A stretch of DNA of 64,000 nt from Rahnella bonaserana (lineage in GTDB: Bacteria; Pseudomonadota; Gammaproteobacteria; Enterobacterales; Enterobacteriaceae), in assembly GCF_019049675.1 (NCBI RefSeq), contig NZ_JAFMOW010000060.1:62001-126000 (forward strand), written 5' to 3'. Within the stretch, counting starts at the first letter, position 1. Each line of letters opens with the position of its first letter. The notes beneath the pieces are model-generated. The model was not told where the DNA came from, made no database searches, and saw only the letters and a program-made list of their open reading frames with translations. Below, piece after piece: positions 34,607 to 44,133 of this stretch. The position numbers and the translations under genes are program-made.

Positions 34607-34641
34607 GTCAAAGAGAACTCCAGTCAAAGAGCGAATTTCAT
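34607..34641 (+). ncRNA. Candidate ChiX small-RNA trap in the chbB-chbC spacer (duplicated seed match)
   Basis: The mRNA segment 34621-34641 (GTCAAAGAG, then C, then GAATTTCAT) is nearly a perfect complement of the ChiX seed region as remembered (…GAAAUUCCUCUUUGAC…). The E. coli and Salmonella chbBC spacer is the known decoy that titrates ChiX and relieves chitoporin (chiP) repression. A second GTCAAAGAG at 34607-34615 repeats the seed match 16 bp earlier. This is a target site on the mRNA, not an independent RNA gene. Confidence 0.6.
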
Positions 34642-34679
34642 ACCCTGGCCGTCGGATGGCGGCATTAAAGGAAAATCCA

Positions 34680-36038
34680 ATGAGCAAAGCCATTGATTCA
34701 CTTGAAAAGATACTGCTTCCTTTTGCCGTTAAAATAGGTAAACAACCCCATATTAATGCCATTAAAAATGGCTTTATTAAATTAATGCCGCTGACCCTGG
34801 CGGGCGCCATGTTCGTTTTAATTAATAACGTATTTCTGAACTTCGGTGCCGGTTCCTTCTTTTATTCTTTAGGCGTGCGGCTGGATCCGTCAACCATTGA
34901 AACGCTGGCCGGATTAAAAACGATCGGTGTTAATGTCTATAACGGCACATTAGGTATTATGTCGCTGATGGCACCGTTCTTTATCGGAATGGCATTAGCA
35001 GAAGAGCGAAAAGTCGATTCGCTTTCCGCAGGCTTACTAGCCGTTGCTGCTTTCATGACCGTCACCCCTTATAGCGTGGGTGAAGCCTATGCGGTCGGTG
35101 CAAACTGGTTAGGTGGCGCGAATATTATTTCCGGCATGATCATCGGTCTGGTTGTCGCCGAAATGTTTACCTTTGTTATTCGCAGAAACTGGGTGATTAC
35201 GTTACCCGCAAGCGTTCCCACGTCGGTTTCCCGTTCCTTCTCCGCATTAATTCCGGGCTTTATTATTCTGTTCTTCTTCGGGGTCATTTCCTGGTTGCTG
35301 GGACTGTATGGCCATAACTTCCACCAGATTATTATGGATTCTATTTCCAAACCTCTGGCGGCAATGGGCAGCGTAGTCGGCTGGGCGTATGTGATTTTCA
35401 ACTCCCTGCTGTGGTTCTTCGGTGTGCACGGTTCACTGGCGCTGACTGCGCTGGACAACGGCATCATGACGCCGTGGGCGCTGGAAAACATCGCGTTGTA
35501 TACCGAATACGGCTCTGTCAGTGCGGCGATTGATGCCGGTAAAACCTTCCACTTCTGGGCCAAACCGATGCTGGATTCTTATATCCTGCTGGGTGGTTCC
35601 GGTGCGACGCTGGGTCTGATTATCGCCATCTTTATCGCATCACGCCGCGCTGATCACCGCCAGGTTGCGAAGCTGGCGCTTCCATCAGGTATTTTCCAGA
35701 TTAACGAGCCTATCCTGTTCGGTCTGCCGATTATCATGAACCCGGTGATGTTTATCCCGTTCGTACTGGTTCAGCCGATTCTGGCGGCAATTACGCTGGC
35801 GGCTTACAGCATGGGGATTATTCCACCGGTGACGAACCTCGCGCCGTGGACTATGCCGACCGGTCTGGGCGCCTTCTTTAACAGTAACGGCAGCATCGCT
35901 GCTCTGTTAGTCGCACTGTTCAACCTTGGTATCGCCACACTGGTTTATATGCCTTTCGTTATCCTGTCTAACAAAGCGCAGGCGATTATCGAGGAAGAAG
36001 AAAGCGAAGAAGACATTGCCGCAGCACTGAAATTTTAA
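34680..36038 (+). CDS. chbC: PTS chitobiose-specific permease enzyme IIC ChbC
   Basis: 452 aa from ATG 34680 (AAAGGAAAATCC upstream), the same length as E. coli ChbC; the reading frame extends a few codons further but without support. Lactose/cellobiose-family IIC with about ten transmembrane segments; the characteristic GSGATLGL and [23 protein letters not shown] blocks are intact. It transports and phosphorylates chitobiose, cellobiose and related beta-glucosides. Confidence 0.97.
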   Translation: MSKAIDSLEKILLPFAVKIGKQPHINAIKNGFIKLMPLTLAGAMFVLINNVFLNFGAGSFFYSLGVRLDPSTIETLAGLKTIGVNVYNGTLGIMSLMAPFFIGMALAEERKVDSLSAGLLAVAAFMTVTPYSVGEAYAVGANWLGGANIISGMIIGLVVAEMFTFVIRRNWVITLPASVPTSVSRSFSALIPGFIILFFFGVISWLLGLYGHNFHQIIMDSISKPLAAMGSVVGWAYVIFNSLLWFFGVHGSLALTALDNGIMTPWALENIALYTEYGSVSAAIDAGKTFHFWAKPMLDSYILLGGSGATLGLIIAIFIASRRADHRQVAKLALPSGIFQINEPILFGLPIIMNPVMFIPFVLVQPILAAITLAAYSMGIIPPVTNLAPWTMPTGLGAFFNSNGSIAALLVALFNLGIATLVYMPFVILSNKAQAIIEEEESEEDIAAALKF

Positions 36039-36101
36039 TCTGAACGGACAGCGGCAGGGCAATCTGCCTGCCGCTACCGGGCAAATCACGGAGAGATAAA
36101 A

Positions 36102-36449
36102 ATGATGGATTTAGACAGCATTGTGGATACCGAAAGCGAAATGCAGGATCTCGAAGAAGTGGTGATGGGGTTAATCATTAATTCCGGACAGGCCCGCAGC
36201 CTGGCTTATTCGGCACTGAAAAAAGCCAAAGAAGGCGATTTTGAGCAGGCACGCTCAGTCATGGCGCAATCGAGAATGGCGCTTAACGAAGCGCATCTGA
36301 TACAGACCAAACTGATTGAAGAAGATCAGGGTGAAGGCAAAACCAAAGTCAGTCTGGTGCTGGTTCACGCGCAGGATCACCTGATGACCTCTATGCTGGC
36401 ACGTGAACTGATTGCAGAACTCATTGAGCTTCATGAGAAAATAAAATAA
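36102..36449 (+). CDS. chbA: PTS chitobiose-specific enzyme IIA ChbA
   Basis: 115 aa. Lac-type helical-trimer IIA. Phosphorylated His89 is in SLVLVHAQDHLMTSMLA, as in E. coli. It starts MMDLDS with GGAGAG upstream. It accepts phosphate from HPr and donates to ChbB. It lies 14 bp before chbR. Confidence 0.96.
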   Translation: MMDLDSIVDTESEMQDLEEVVMGLIINSGQARSLAYSALKKAKEGDFEQARSVMAQSRMALNEAHLIQTKLIEEDQGEGKTKVSLVLVHAQDHLMTSMLARELIAELIELHEKIK

Positions 36450-36463
36450 CGTAGGGAACCATA

Positions 36464-37300
36464 ATGCAGCCACCGGTACTGAGTATGGAAATTAAGACAG
36501 CGCGCGAAAATCAACTCTTCGACGGTCAGAATTTCCACATGTTTATCTACAACAAAGTAGAAAGCATCTCCGGGCTGCATGAGCATGACTACTATGAGTT
36601 CACCATTGTCCTGACCGGCAGGTATTTCCAAAACGTTAACGGTAAACGGGTATTGTTAGAACGTGGCGATTTCGTTTTCATCCCGTTAGGTTCCAATCAT
36701 CAAAGCTTTTATGAATTTGGTGCCACGCGGATTTTAAATGTCGGGATCAGTAAAGCTTTTTTCGAGCAGCATTATTTATCTTTATTACCTGCCAGATTTG
36801 TTGCCTCGCAGGTATATCAGGTAAAAACGGAATTCCTGGCTTATATTGAGTCAGTTATTGCTTCACTGAATTTCCGCAACGGTGAGTTCAATGAATTTCT
36901 GGAAATGGTGACGTTTTATATTGTTAACCGTTTACGTCATCACCGTGAATCTGAAGTGACGCATGATATTCCCGGCTGGCTGAAAACGGCGATTGAGAAA
37001 ATGCATGATAAATCGCGCTTCGGTGATAAAGCATTATCGAACATGGTCGAGCTTTCCGGAAAATCGCAGGAATACCTGACCCGCGCGACGCAGCGACATT
37101 ACGGCAAAACGCCGATGCAGATTATAAATGAAATCCGTATTGATTTTGCCAAAAAACAGCTGGAGATCACCAACTACTCGGTCACGGATATTGCTTTTGA
37201 TTCCGGTTATAGCAGTCCGAGTATGTTTATTAAGAACTTTAAAAAGCTGACTTCTTTTACGCCGAACCATTACCGGAAGAAGTTATGCAGTATTAATTAA
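36464..37300 (+). CDS. chbR: AraC-family dual regulator ChbR
   Basis: 278 aa. The N-terminal cupin ([62 protein letters not shown]) and C-terminal HTH pair ([61 protein letters not shown]) follow E. coli ChbR closely. With NagC it represses the chb promoter in the absence of chitobiose and activates it in its presence. It lies inside the operon it controls. Confidence 0.95.
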   Translation: MQPPVLSMEIKTARENQLFDGQNFHMFIYNKVESISGLHEHDYYEFTIVLTGRYFQNVNGKRVLLERGDFVFIPLGSNHQSFYEFGATRILNVGISKAFFEQHYLSLLPARFVASQVYQVKTEFLAYIESVIASLNFRNGEFNEFLEMVTFYIVNRLRHHRESEVTHDIPGWLKTAIEKMHDKSRFGDKALSNMVELSGKSQEYLTRATQRHYGKTPMQIINEIRIDFAKKQLEITNYSVTDIAFDSGYSSPSMFIKNFKKLTSFTPNHYRKKLCSIN

Positions 37301-37365
37301 TACCGCTTCATTCATAAATATTTCTGTCTTAATTTGCAGTGCATGATTATTGCACGGGAGTTCCT

Positions 37366-38709
37366 ATGAGTAAAAAACTGAAAGTCGTCACTATTGGTGG
37401 CGGGAGCAGCTATACCCCGGAATTACTGGAAGGCTTTATTAAACGTTACGCCGAATTGCCAATTACTGAATTATGGCTGGTGGATGTCGAAGGCGGAAAA
37501 GAGAAACAGGATATTATTTTTAATCTCTGCCAGCGTATGGTGGAACGCGCCGGTGTGCCGATTGTGATGCATAAAACGCTGAACCGCCGCGAGGCGCTGG
37601 TAGACGCTGATTTCGTCACCACGCAGCTGCGCGTCGGCCAGTTAAAAGCGCGTGAACTCGATGAGCGTATTCCGCTGAGTCACGGCTATCTGGGGCAGGA
37701 AACCAACGGGGCAGGGGGTTTGTTTAAAGGGCTGCGTACCATCCCGGTGATTTTTGACATCATTAAAGATGTCGAAGAAATCTGTCCGGACGCCTGGGTG
37801 ATCAATTTTACCAACCCGGCCGGTATGGTCACTGAGGCGGTATTCCGTCACACCCAATTCAAGAAATTCATCGGCGTCTGTAATATTCCTGTCGGCATGA
37901 AAATGTTCATCCAGGATGTGCTGAAACTGACCCCGCAGTACGATTTGTCCATCGATCTGTTTGGTCTGAACCACATGGTGTTCATCAAAGACGTCATCGT
38001 GAATGGCGAATCACGCTTTGCTGAACTGCTCGACGGTGTGGCCTCCGGCACGCTTACCGCCGGTTCGGTGAAAAACATCTTCGACCTGCCGTTCAGCGAA
38101 GGCCTGATCCGTTCCCTGAACCTGCTGCCGTGTTCTTACCTGCTGTACTACTTCAAGCAGAAAGAGATGCTGGCGATTGAAATGGGTGAATTCTACAAAG
38201 GCGGTGCGCGTGCCACCGTTGTGCAGAAAGTCGAGAAGCAACTGTTCGATTTGTACAAAAATCCGGACCTCAACGTGAAGCCTAAAGAGCTGGAACTGCG
38301 TGGCGGAGCCTATTATTCCGATGCGGCCTGCGAAGTGATCAGCGCGATTTATAACGATAAGCAGACTGAGCAGTACGTCAATTTCCCGCACAACGGGCAT
38401 ATTGATAATATTCCGGCGGACTGGGCGGTGGAAATGACCTGTACTATCGGGCGTGACGGCGCAAAACCGCATCCGCGCATCACGCATTTCGACGAAAAAG
38501 TGCTGGGGCTTATCTACACCATCAAAGGTTTTGAGATTGCCGCGAGCAATGCCGCTATCAGCGGTGAACTCAATGATGTGCTGCTGGCGATGAACCTCAG
38601 CCCGCTGATCCATTCCGATAAAGATGCTGAAATACTGGCGCGCGAAATGTTGCTGGCACATGAAAAACTGCTGCCGAATTTTGCAAAAACCATTGCCGCG
38701 TTAAAATAA
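37366..38709 (+). CDS. chbF: 6-phospho-beta-glucosidase/chitobiase ChbF (GH4)
   Basis: 447 aa from ATG 37366 (CACGGGAG upstream). GH4 family, NAD+- and divalent-metal-dependent. The nucleotide motif [13 protein letters not shown] is at ~9-21; the metal-binding Cys/His pair is in VCNIPVGM and GLNHM. It hydrolyses phosphorylated chitobiose and cellobiose brought in by ChbBCA after the ChbG step. A stable GCAA-loop hairpin separates it from chbG. Confidence 0.96.
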   Translation: MSKKLKVVTIGGGSSYTPELLEGFIKRYAELPITELWLVDVEGGKEKQDIIFNLCQRMVERAGVPIVMHKTLNRREALVDADFVTTQLRVGQLKARELDERIPLSHGYLGQETNGAGGLFKGLRTIPVIFDIIKDVEEICPDAWVINFTNPAGMVTEAVFRHTQFKKFIGVCNIPVGMKMFIQDVLKLTPQYDLSIDLFGLNHMVFIKDVIVNGESRFAELLDGVASGTLTAGSVKNIFDLPFSEGLIRSLNLLPCSYLLYYFKQKEMLAIEMGEFYKGGARATVVQKVEKQLFDLYKNPDLNVKPKELELRGGAYYSDAACEVISAIYNDKQTEQYVNFPHNGHIDNIPADWAVEMTCTIGRDGAKPHPRITHFDEKVLGLIYTIKGFEIAASNAAISGELNDVLLAMNLSPLIHSDKDAEILAREMLLAHEKLLPNFAKTIAALK

Positions 38710-38715
38710 CCCGCC

Positions 38716-38735
38716 GCCTTCCCGCAAGGGAAGGC
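38716..38735 (+). other. Intercistronic GNRA-loop hairpin between chbF and chbG
   Basis: Perfect 8-bp stem GCCTTCCC / GGGAAGGC closed by GCAA. No U tract, so probably an mRNA-stabilising or translation-tuning element rather than a terminator. Confidence 0.6.
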
Positions 38736-38753
38736 ACTCCAGCAGGGGTGTTT

Positions 38754-39512
38754 ATGGATAAATTACTGATTGTGAATGCGGACGATTTCGGGCTTTGCAA
38801 GGCGCAAAACTACGGGATTATTGAGGCGTTTACTCACGGCGTGGTGCGATCCACCACCGCGATGATGAATGCGGCGGGTATTGAACATGCCGCTGTTCTC
38901 AGCAAGGCCTGTCCGCAGCTGGGCGTCGGGATGCATTTTGTTCTGACGTTAGGCCGTCCGCTTTCGCCTATGCCAAATCTGACCCGTGAAGGCGAACTGG
39001 GCAAATGGATCTGGGAAATGGCCGAAGCCGGAACCCTGCCGCTGGATGAAATCGCCCGTGAGCTGGAATGCCAGTTCGGACGTTTTATCGAGCTGTTTGG
39101 CAAAATGCCGACACATATCGACAGTCATCACCACGTGCATATGTTCGGGGAAATTTTCCCGATAGTGGAAGCTTTTGCGAAAGAAAAGGGCATCCCGGTA
39201 CGTATCGACCGTGACGAAATCCGCAGGGGTGAAATTGCGCTGGGCGGCGCAAAAAGCACCGACGGTTTCGACAGCACGTTCTACGGCGATGCGATTTCAG
39301 AAGCGCTGTTTCTGCAAACGCTGGACAGTGCGACAGAGCGCGGCGACCGCTCGGTGGAGATCATGACGCATCCTTCGTTTATTGATAACACCATTCTGGC
39401 GAGCAAATATTGCTACCCGCGTCTGGCAGAACTGGATGTGCTGACATCAGAAGCGTTGCAATCAGCCATTGCGGAACGCGGATTCCGGCTGGGATCGTTT
39501 AAAGATTTATGA
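38754..39512 (+). CDS. chbG: Chitooligosaccharide deacetylase ChbG (YdjC family)
   Basis: 252 aa from ATG 38754 (GCAGGGGTG upstream); the GTG at 38748 is less likely. NADDFGL at its start supplies the metal-binding Asp pair, and SHHHVHMF provides the His ligands. It removes one acetyl group from diacetylchitobiose 6-phosphate, which is required both for ChbF action and for inducing ChbR. It matches E. coli ChbG throughout ([37 protein letters not shown]). Last chb gene. Confidence 0.95.
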   Translation: MDKLLIVNADDFGLCKAQNYGIIEAFTHGVVRSTTAMMNAAGIEHAAVLSKACPQLGVGMHFVLTLGRPLSPMPNLTREGELGKWIWEMAEAGTLPLDEIARELECQFGRFIELFGKMPTHIDSHHHVHMFGEIFPIVEAFAKEKGIPVRIDRDEIRRGEIALGGAKSTDGFDSTFYGDAISEALFLQTLDSATERGDRSVEIMTHPSFIDNTILASKYCYPRLAELDVLTSEALQSAIAERGFRLGSFKDL

Positions 39513-39541
39513 TTTGTGAACAGGACTTATGACCTGACTGT

Positions 39542-39573
39542 CCCTTTCTCTGATGCAAAGGTCAGAGAAAGGG
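39542..39573. terminator. Perfect hairpin between convergent chbG and the spermidine-synthase-like gene
   Basis: 12-bp perfect stem CCCTTTCTCTGA / TCAGAGAAAGGG with an 8-nt loop. There is no T run on either side, but its position between converging genes suggests termination in both directions. Confidence 0.55.
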
Positions 39574-39590
39574 GGCAACCACAGAAATGA

Positions 39591-40394
39591 CTATGGGAAC
39601 AACGGGACAATATTTTTTGACAGATCACTTATCTCGTTGCTGATGTTCAGACGGGAAAGCATTAATTTAGCCTGCTCTCTTAATTCACTTATCGTCTGCA
39701 GATGGGGTTTTCTGGCTGCATAAATGACGACGTTTCCACTCGGCACACGGCAGTACAGCACTTCACCAAATACCTCCCGCAATGCGCAATATAATGCGCT
39801 TCCGGCTCGTGGCACCTCGTAATAATTCAGGACAAGCCAGCCCTGATCGCTCAGTTTTTCCAGACACAATCTCAGAAAAGCTTCTGTCCCCTGACTGGGA
39901 TCCATCGAAAAGGCTGTGTACAGATCAGAGAAAATGAGGTCGTACGGATATGTACATTCTTTGCGCAGGTAGTGTTTTGCGTCTTCAATGTGATAAGAGA
40001 TTTTGTCTGATCCGGGCAGCGTAAACCATTCACGCGCCACGGATAAAACGTGCGCTCTCAGCTCAACGACATCCATAACCCGCTGCTCATCAAGAGCATG
40101 AAGTGCGCGCAGTAATGCGCCTCCGCCGAGTCCGAGCAGAAGGGCTGTGCGCCCGCAAGTGAAAGCGGTCGCCATCAGCATAGCTTTGGAGTAATGGTGA
40201 ACAGGCAAGTTAACGTCTTTTTTGGACATTTTACTCTGCTCATTAATGCCTTCAAAACGCAGAATCCGGTGATCTTCTGTGTCCGCGACGATGATGTCCC
40301 CGTATTCATCTTTCACATGGCAAACAATGTCGCCCTGAGGCTGAATATTAAATTTGTTTGAAAAAACATCCGTATTTGTCATATGCAGACTCAT
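39591..40394 (-). CDS. Spermidine synthase-like (SAM-fold) protein, not a typical SpeE
   Basis: 267 aa. SAM/dcSAM-binding motif LLLGLGGGALLRALHA at ~85-100, acidic loop VVELRAHVLSVAREWF, and DLIFSDLYTAFSMDPSQGTEAFLRLCLEKLSDQGWLVLNY. Genuine SpeE has a DSTDP-type active-site segment; here SDLYTAF stands there, so aminopropyl transfer is doubtful. ATG 40394 is used (alternative 40382). It follows csqR by 36 bp on the same strand and may be co-transcribed with yihV-csqR. Function unknown. Confidence 0.75.
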   Translation of the reverse strand: MSLHMTNTDVFSNKFNIQPQGDIVCHVKDEYGDIIVADTEDHRILRFEGINEQSKMSKKDVNLPVHHYSKAMLMATAFTCGRTALLLGLGGGALLRALHALDEQRVMDVVELRAHVLSVAREWFTLPGSDKISYHIEDAKHYLRKECTYPYDLIFSDLYTAFSMDPSQGTEAFLRLCLEKLSDQGWLVLNYYEVPRAGSALYCALREVFGEVLYCRVPSGNVVIYAARKPHLQTISELREQAKLMLSRLNISNEISDLSKNIVPLFP

Positions 40395-40430
40395 TACTTA
40401 TAAAAATTTCACAGAAGGAGATTATGCCCT

Positions 40431-41216
40431 TCAATCCGATGAGCTGGCTTTAACAATTTCGACCTGATTGTTTTTCAATATCTTGTGCAGACCCGCCGCA
40501 GGAAGTTCATCAGTAAATAATGCCGTCACCTGAGAGACATTGCCGATTTCAACGGCAGCGGAGGCATGATATTTGGTATGGTCTGCGGCCAGAAGGATAT
40601 GCCGCGAGTGGGCCATCATGGTTTTTGCCACACTGGCCTCGTTGACATCAAACTCCATTAACGCGCCGTCGCCTTCTATCGCGCCCACGCTGGTGACCAG
40701 ATAGTCCGCGCGGAATCCTGCTACAAAAGCCGTTGCCGAAGGCCCGATAATTCCTCCGTTGTGCGGACGCAGCGTTCCGCCCGGTACCATTACCTCAAAT
40801 CGCGGATTCTTATACAGAATATGGGCGACACGCAGGCAGTTCGTGATAATGCGCAGATGGTTATGATTGAGCAGGGCATGTGCCACCTGTTCAACCGTTG
40901 TCCCAATGGTAATAAACACCGTCGACCCGTCAGGAATGTAATCGGCGATCGCTTGCGCAATCGCTTTTTTCTCTTCTGTCCACGACATTTCCCGCTGCTC
41001 AAAGGCCGTATTGACTACGCTGGAGGCCCGACCCGCGCCGCCGTGATGACGCGATACCAGCCCCTGTTCACTGAGCTTGCGGATATCCCGGCGTACGGTT
41101 TGTGTCGAGACATCAAGTAAGGCTGCCAGTTCTTCAATGTTCATATACCCGTTTTCACCAATCAGCCCGAGCAGCTGATCGTGGCGCGGATTCCCTGTCA
41201 GTTCCGTAAGACTCAT
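40431..41216 (-). CDS. csqR: DeoR-family repressor of sulfoquinovose catabolism CsqR (YihW)
   Basis: 261 aa from ATG 41216, set by GGAGGT 6 nt upstream and by the E. coli length; the ATG at 41222 abuts the ribosome-binding site. The HTH (MNIEELAALLDVSTQTVRRDIRKLSEQGLVSRHHGGAGRASSVVNTAFEQRE) is nearly the E. coli sequence. It represses the yih genes and is released by sulfoquinovose-derived ligands. It lies 35 bp after yihV on the same strand, as in E. coli. Confidence 0.96.
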   Translation of the reverse strand: MSLTELTGNPRHDQLLGLIGENGYMNIEELAALLDVSTQTVRRDIRKLSEQGLVSRHHGGAGRASSVVNTAFEQREMSWTEEKKAIAQAIADYIPDGSTVFITIGTTVEQVAHALLNHNHLRIITNCLRVAHILYKNPRFEVMVPGGTLRPHNGGIIGPSATAFVAGFRADYLVTSVGAIEGDGALMEFDVNEASVAKTMMAHSRHILLAADHTKYHASAAVEIGNVSQVTALFTDELPAAGLHKILKNNQVEIVKASSSD

Positions 41217-41251
41217 GGGCATACCTCCAAAATGAGCGTCTGAGTCGTATT

Positions 41252-42148
41252 CTATACAGAAAGTGACAAAAAAGACCGCGTCTGATCACAGTCAGGAATA
41301 CCGGCACGGCCGCCTGGCTGCGTACATTTCAGTGCGGCAACGCCGCTGGCAAAGCGTACTGCTTCCTCACACTCCGCGCCCTGCGCCAGACTCACTGCCA
41401 GCGCGCCGTGAAAAACATCCCCTGCGCCGGTGGTGTCTACCACCTCAACGGCAAAACCTGGCTGATGATGCAGACTGTCATTTTTCAGCCAGAGACATCC
41501 TTGCCCGCCTTGCGTGACATACACATGACCTTTTGTGAGCATTTGGGCTTTAGCTAACGCAGCACCGGCGTCGGTTTTACCTGTCAGCCGTTGCAAACCC
41601 GGCGCAGAAAAGGCCGCGTGATCGCTTAATGCAACCAGTTCTGAGATGTCCTGCGGCGTGACATCTGCATCCAGCACGGTGAGCACACCGGCCTGACGCG
41701 CCAGTGTAAACGCCTGCTTCGCGCCGTCGTGCCAGCGCACATCGGCCAGTACCACATCCCACTGCGAAAAGTCGATGGCCTGCATCCATGTGGCAGAAAC
41801 GGGTAAGTCCGGGCTGGGATAATTGATAATGATCCGCTCACCTTGTTGATCCACCAGAATGGCCGATTGCGACGAACGGGCCTGCTCAATGCGACGGACA
41901 TAGCGGGTATTTACCCCCAGGGATCCCAGCTCCGCGAGCAGCCGGTTGCCGGTATCGTCATCGCCCACGCGGCCAATAAAGTCCACTTCTGCGCCCAGTT
42001 TTGCCGCCGCCACCGCAGCAGTAGCCGCCGGGCCGCCACCCACTTCATGATATTTTTCAGCGACATATTTTCCTCCTTCAGCAGGTAATTCATTCACGTA
42101 ATAGATACGGTCCATTACGGTGATCCCGACACAGGCAATGCGAATCAT
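41252..42148 (-). CDS. yihV: 6-deoxy-6-sulfofructose kinase YihV
   Basis: 298 aa, PfkB/ribokinase family, same length as E. coli YihV. N-terminal EVGGGPAATAAVAAAKLGAEVDFIGRVGDD and the C-terminal anion-hole/catalytic motif DTTGAGDVFHGALA are intact. It phosphorylates sulfofructose to sulfofructose 1-phosphate. Divergent from yihU across a 172-bp control region. Confidence 0.96.
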   Translation of the reverse strand: MIRIACVGITVMDRIYYVNELPAEGGKYVAEKYHEVGGGPAATAAVAAAKLGAEVDFIGRVGDDDTGNRLLAELGSLGVNTRYVRRIEQARSSQSAILVDQQGERIIINYPSPDLPVSATWMQAIDFSQWDVVLADVRWHDGAKQAFTLARQAGVLTVLDADVTPQDISELVALSDHAAFSAPGLQRLTGKTDAGAALAKAQMLTKGHVYVTQGGQGCLWLKNDSLHHQPGFAVEVVDTTGAGDVFHGALAVSLAQGAECEEAVRFASGVAALKCTQPGGRAGIPDCDQTRSFLSLSV

Positions 42149-42197
42149 GGCTATTCCTTAAGCGTGTTTTGATGAGGTTATTTTAATTCAGCGAATT

Positions 42198-42292
42198 GTT
42201 AAAAAAGTGATGTCTGTCAATTTTTTGACCTGAAATTACAAATACGATCAAAAAACGACAAACAAAGACAGCGCTGATTATCAAAAAGTGAC
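42198..42292. promoter_or_regulatory. yihV/yihU divergent control region with repeated CsqR-like motifs
   Basis: Three related copies of a T-N-AAAAA-R-N-GA element occur at about 42198-42211 (GTTAAAAAAGTGATG), 42247-42259 (ATCAAAAAACGAC) and 42280-42292 (ATCAAAAAGTGAC), plus a dyad GTCAA-TTTT-TTGAC at 42216-42229. DeoR-type repressors commonly bind such repeats. Inferred to be CsqR operators. Confidence 0.5.
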
Positions 42293-42320
42293 ACGGCTGA
42301 TCAGCTCAAAGGAGAGACAC

Positions 42321-43217
42321 ATGGCAAATGTGGCATTTATTGGTCTGGGGCAAATGGGCGCTCCGATGGCGGCCAACCTGATTAAACAGGGGCACCGGTT
42401 AGCGGTGTTCGATCTTAATCCGCAGCCGGTTGAAACACTGGTACGACAGGGGGCAACGGGCGCTAAAAGTACGGCGGAAGCAGCGGAGGGCGCAGAATTT
42501 GTCATCACCATGCTGCCCAATGGCGATCTGGTACGCGATGTTTTATTTGGCCGCGACGGTATCTGCGAAACCCTGAGCCCGTCGGCGCTGGTTATCGACA
42601 TGTCGACCATTCACCCGCTGCAAACTGACAAGCTGATCGCACAGATGCGCGAAAAAGGTTTCAGCCTGATGGATGTGCCGGTCGGCAGAACCTCGGATCA
42701 TGCCGTAGCCGGGACTTTATTGCTGCTGGCGGGCGGTACGCAGGAACAGATTGCGCGGGCGACGCCGGTGCTGATGGCGATGGGGTCTGAACTGATTAAT
42801 GCGGGCGGGCCGGGCAAAGGCATCCGCGTCAAGCTGATCAACAACTACATGAGTATCGCCCTGAATGCGCTCTCCGCCGAAGCCGCCGTACTGTGCGAAG
42901 CACTGGATCTCTCTTTCGATGTGGCGTTGCAGGTCATGAGCGGAACGCCTGCCGGAAAAGGCCACTTCACCACTTCATGGCCGAACAAAGTGCTGAAGGG
43001 CGATCTGTCACCGGCTTTCATGATTGATCTGGCCCATAAAGATCTCGGTATCGCGCTGGATGTCGCAAATCAGCTACATGTGCCGATGCCGCTCGGTGCG
43101 GCTTCCCGCGAAGTCTACAACCAGGCGCGTGCCGCCGGGCGCGGGCGTCAGGACTGGAGCGCCATTCTTGAGCAGGTGCGCACCAGTGCCGGACTGACCC
43201 GGAAAACACATCCGTAA
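42321..43217 (+). CDS. yihU: Sulfolactaldehyde reductase YihU
   Basis: 298 aa from ATG 42321 (GGAGAG upstream). Beta-hydroxyacid dehydrogenase family: NAD motif GLGQMG at 8-13, substrate-binding Arg123 in PVGRTS, catalytic Lys171 in RVKLINNYM. It reduces 3-sulfolactaldehyde to 2,3-dihydroxypropane-1-sulfonate with NADH. The C-terminal half is nearly identical in pattern to E. coli YihU. Confidence 0.96.
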   Translation: MANVAFIGLGQMGAPMAANLIKQGHRLAVFDLNPQPVETLVRQGATGAKSTAEAAEGAEFVITMLPNGDLVRDVLFGRDGICETLSPSALVIDMSTIHPLQTDKLIAQMREKGFSLMDVPVGRTSDHAVAGTLLLLAGGTQEQIARATPVLMAMGSELINAGGPGKGIRVKLINNYMSIALNALSAEAAVLCEALDLSFDVALQVMSGTPAGKGHFTTSWPNKVLKGDLSPAFMIDLAHKDLGIALDVANQLHVPMPLGAASREVYNQARAAGRGRQDWSAILEQVRTSAGLTRKTHP

Positions 43218-43239
43218 CGCATCAACCAAGGAAAGTTAA

Positions 43240-44118
43240 ATGACTCATTACAGCCTTAACGATATCACCCGTCCTTCCGGCGGATTCGCAATGCTGGCGG
43301 TCGATCAGCGGGAAGCGATGCGCCTGATGTTTGTGGCCGCAGGTGCGAAAGCGCCGGTCGCCGATCAGGTTCTTACCGATTTTAAAGTTAATGCGGCGCG
43401 GATCTTATCTCCTTACGCCTCAGCGATTCTGGTCGATCAGCAGTTCTGTTATCGCCAGATTGTTGAGCAGCAGGCTATTGCAAAAAACTGCGCGATGATT
43501 GTCGCGGCAGACGAATTTATTCCGGGCAACGGCATTCCGGTCGACAGCGTGGTGATTGACAAAAATGTGGATCCGCAACAGGTCAGGGAAAACGGCGGCA
43601 AGGCGCTGAAATTACTGGTGTTGTGGCGCAGCGATGAAGACCCGCAGCAGCGTCTTGAGATGGTGAAAGAATTCAATCAGCGCTGCCATGCGCACGGGTT
43701 GCTGAGCATTATCGAGCCGGTGGTCAGGCCGCCGCGTCGTGGCGATAAATTTGACCGGGAACAGGCGATTATCGATGCCGCGAAAGAACTCGGTGACAGC
43801 GGCGCTGACCTTTATAAAGTCGAAATGCCCCTCAGCGGGCGCGGCTCGCAGGCTGAACTGCTGCGCGCCTCGCAGCACCTCAATGAACATATTCATATGC
43901 CGTGGGTGATCCTCTCCTCCGGTGTTGATGAAAAACTCTTCCCCCGTGCGGTCAGTGTCGCCATGACGGCAGGCGCGTCCGGTTTCCTCGCAGGCCGAGC
44001 GGTCTGGTCATCTGTGGTCGGTTTACCCGATACCGAACTCATGCTCAGGGATATTTCCGCGCCGAAATTGCAGCGTCTGGGCGACATTGTGGACGAAATG
44101 ATGGCGCGCCGCCGCTAA
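43240..44118 (+). CDS. yihT: Sulfofructose 1-phosphate aldolase YihT
   Basis: 292 aa, same length as in E. coli. Class I (Schiff-base) aldolase; Lys193 in DLYKVEMPL is the catalytic lysine. It splits 6-deoxy-6-sulfofructose 1-phosphate into dihydroxyacetone phosphate and 3-sulfolactaldehyde. Follows yihU by 22 bp. Confidence 0.96.
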   Translation: MTHYSLNDITRPSGGFAMLAVDQREAMRLMFVAAGAKAPVADQVLTDFKVNAARILSPYASAILVDQQFCYRQIVEQQAIAKNCAMIVAADEFIPGNGIPVDSVVIDKNVDPQQVRENGGKALKLLVLWRSDEDPQQRLEMVKEFNQRCHAHGLLSIIEPVVRPPRRGDKFDREQAIIDAAKELGDSGADLYKVEMPLSGRGSQAELLRASQHLNEHIHMPWVILSSGVDEKLFPRAVSVAMTAGASGFLAGRAVWSSVVGLPDTELMLRDISAPKLQRLGDIVDEMMARRR

Positions 44119-44133
44119 CGAAAGGAGTGGAAA

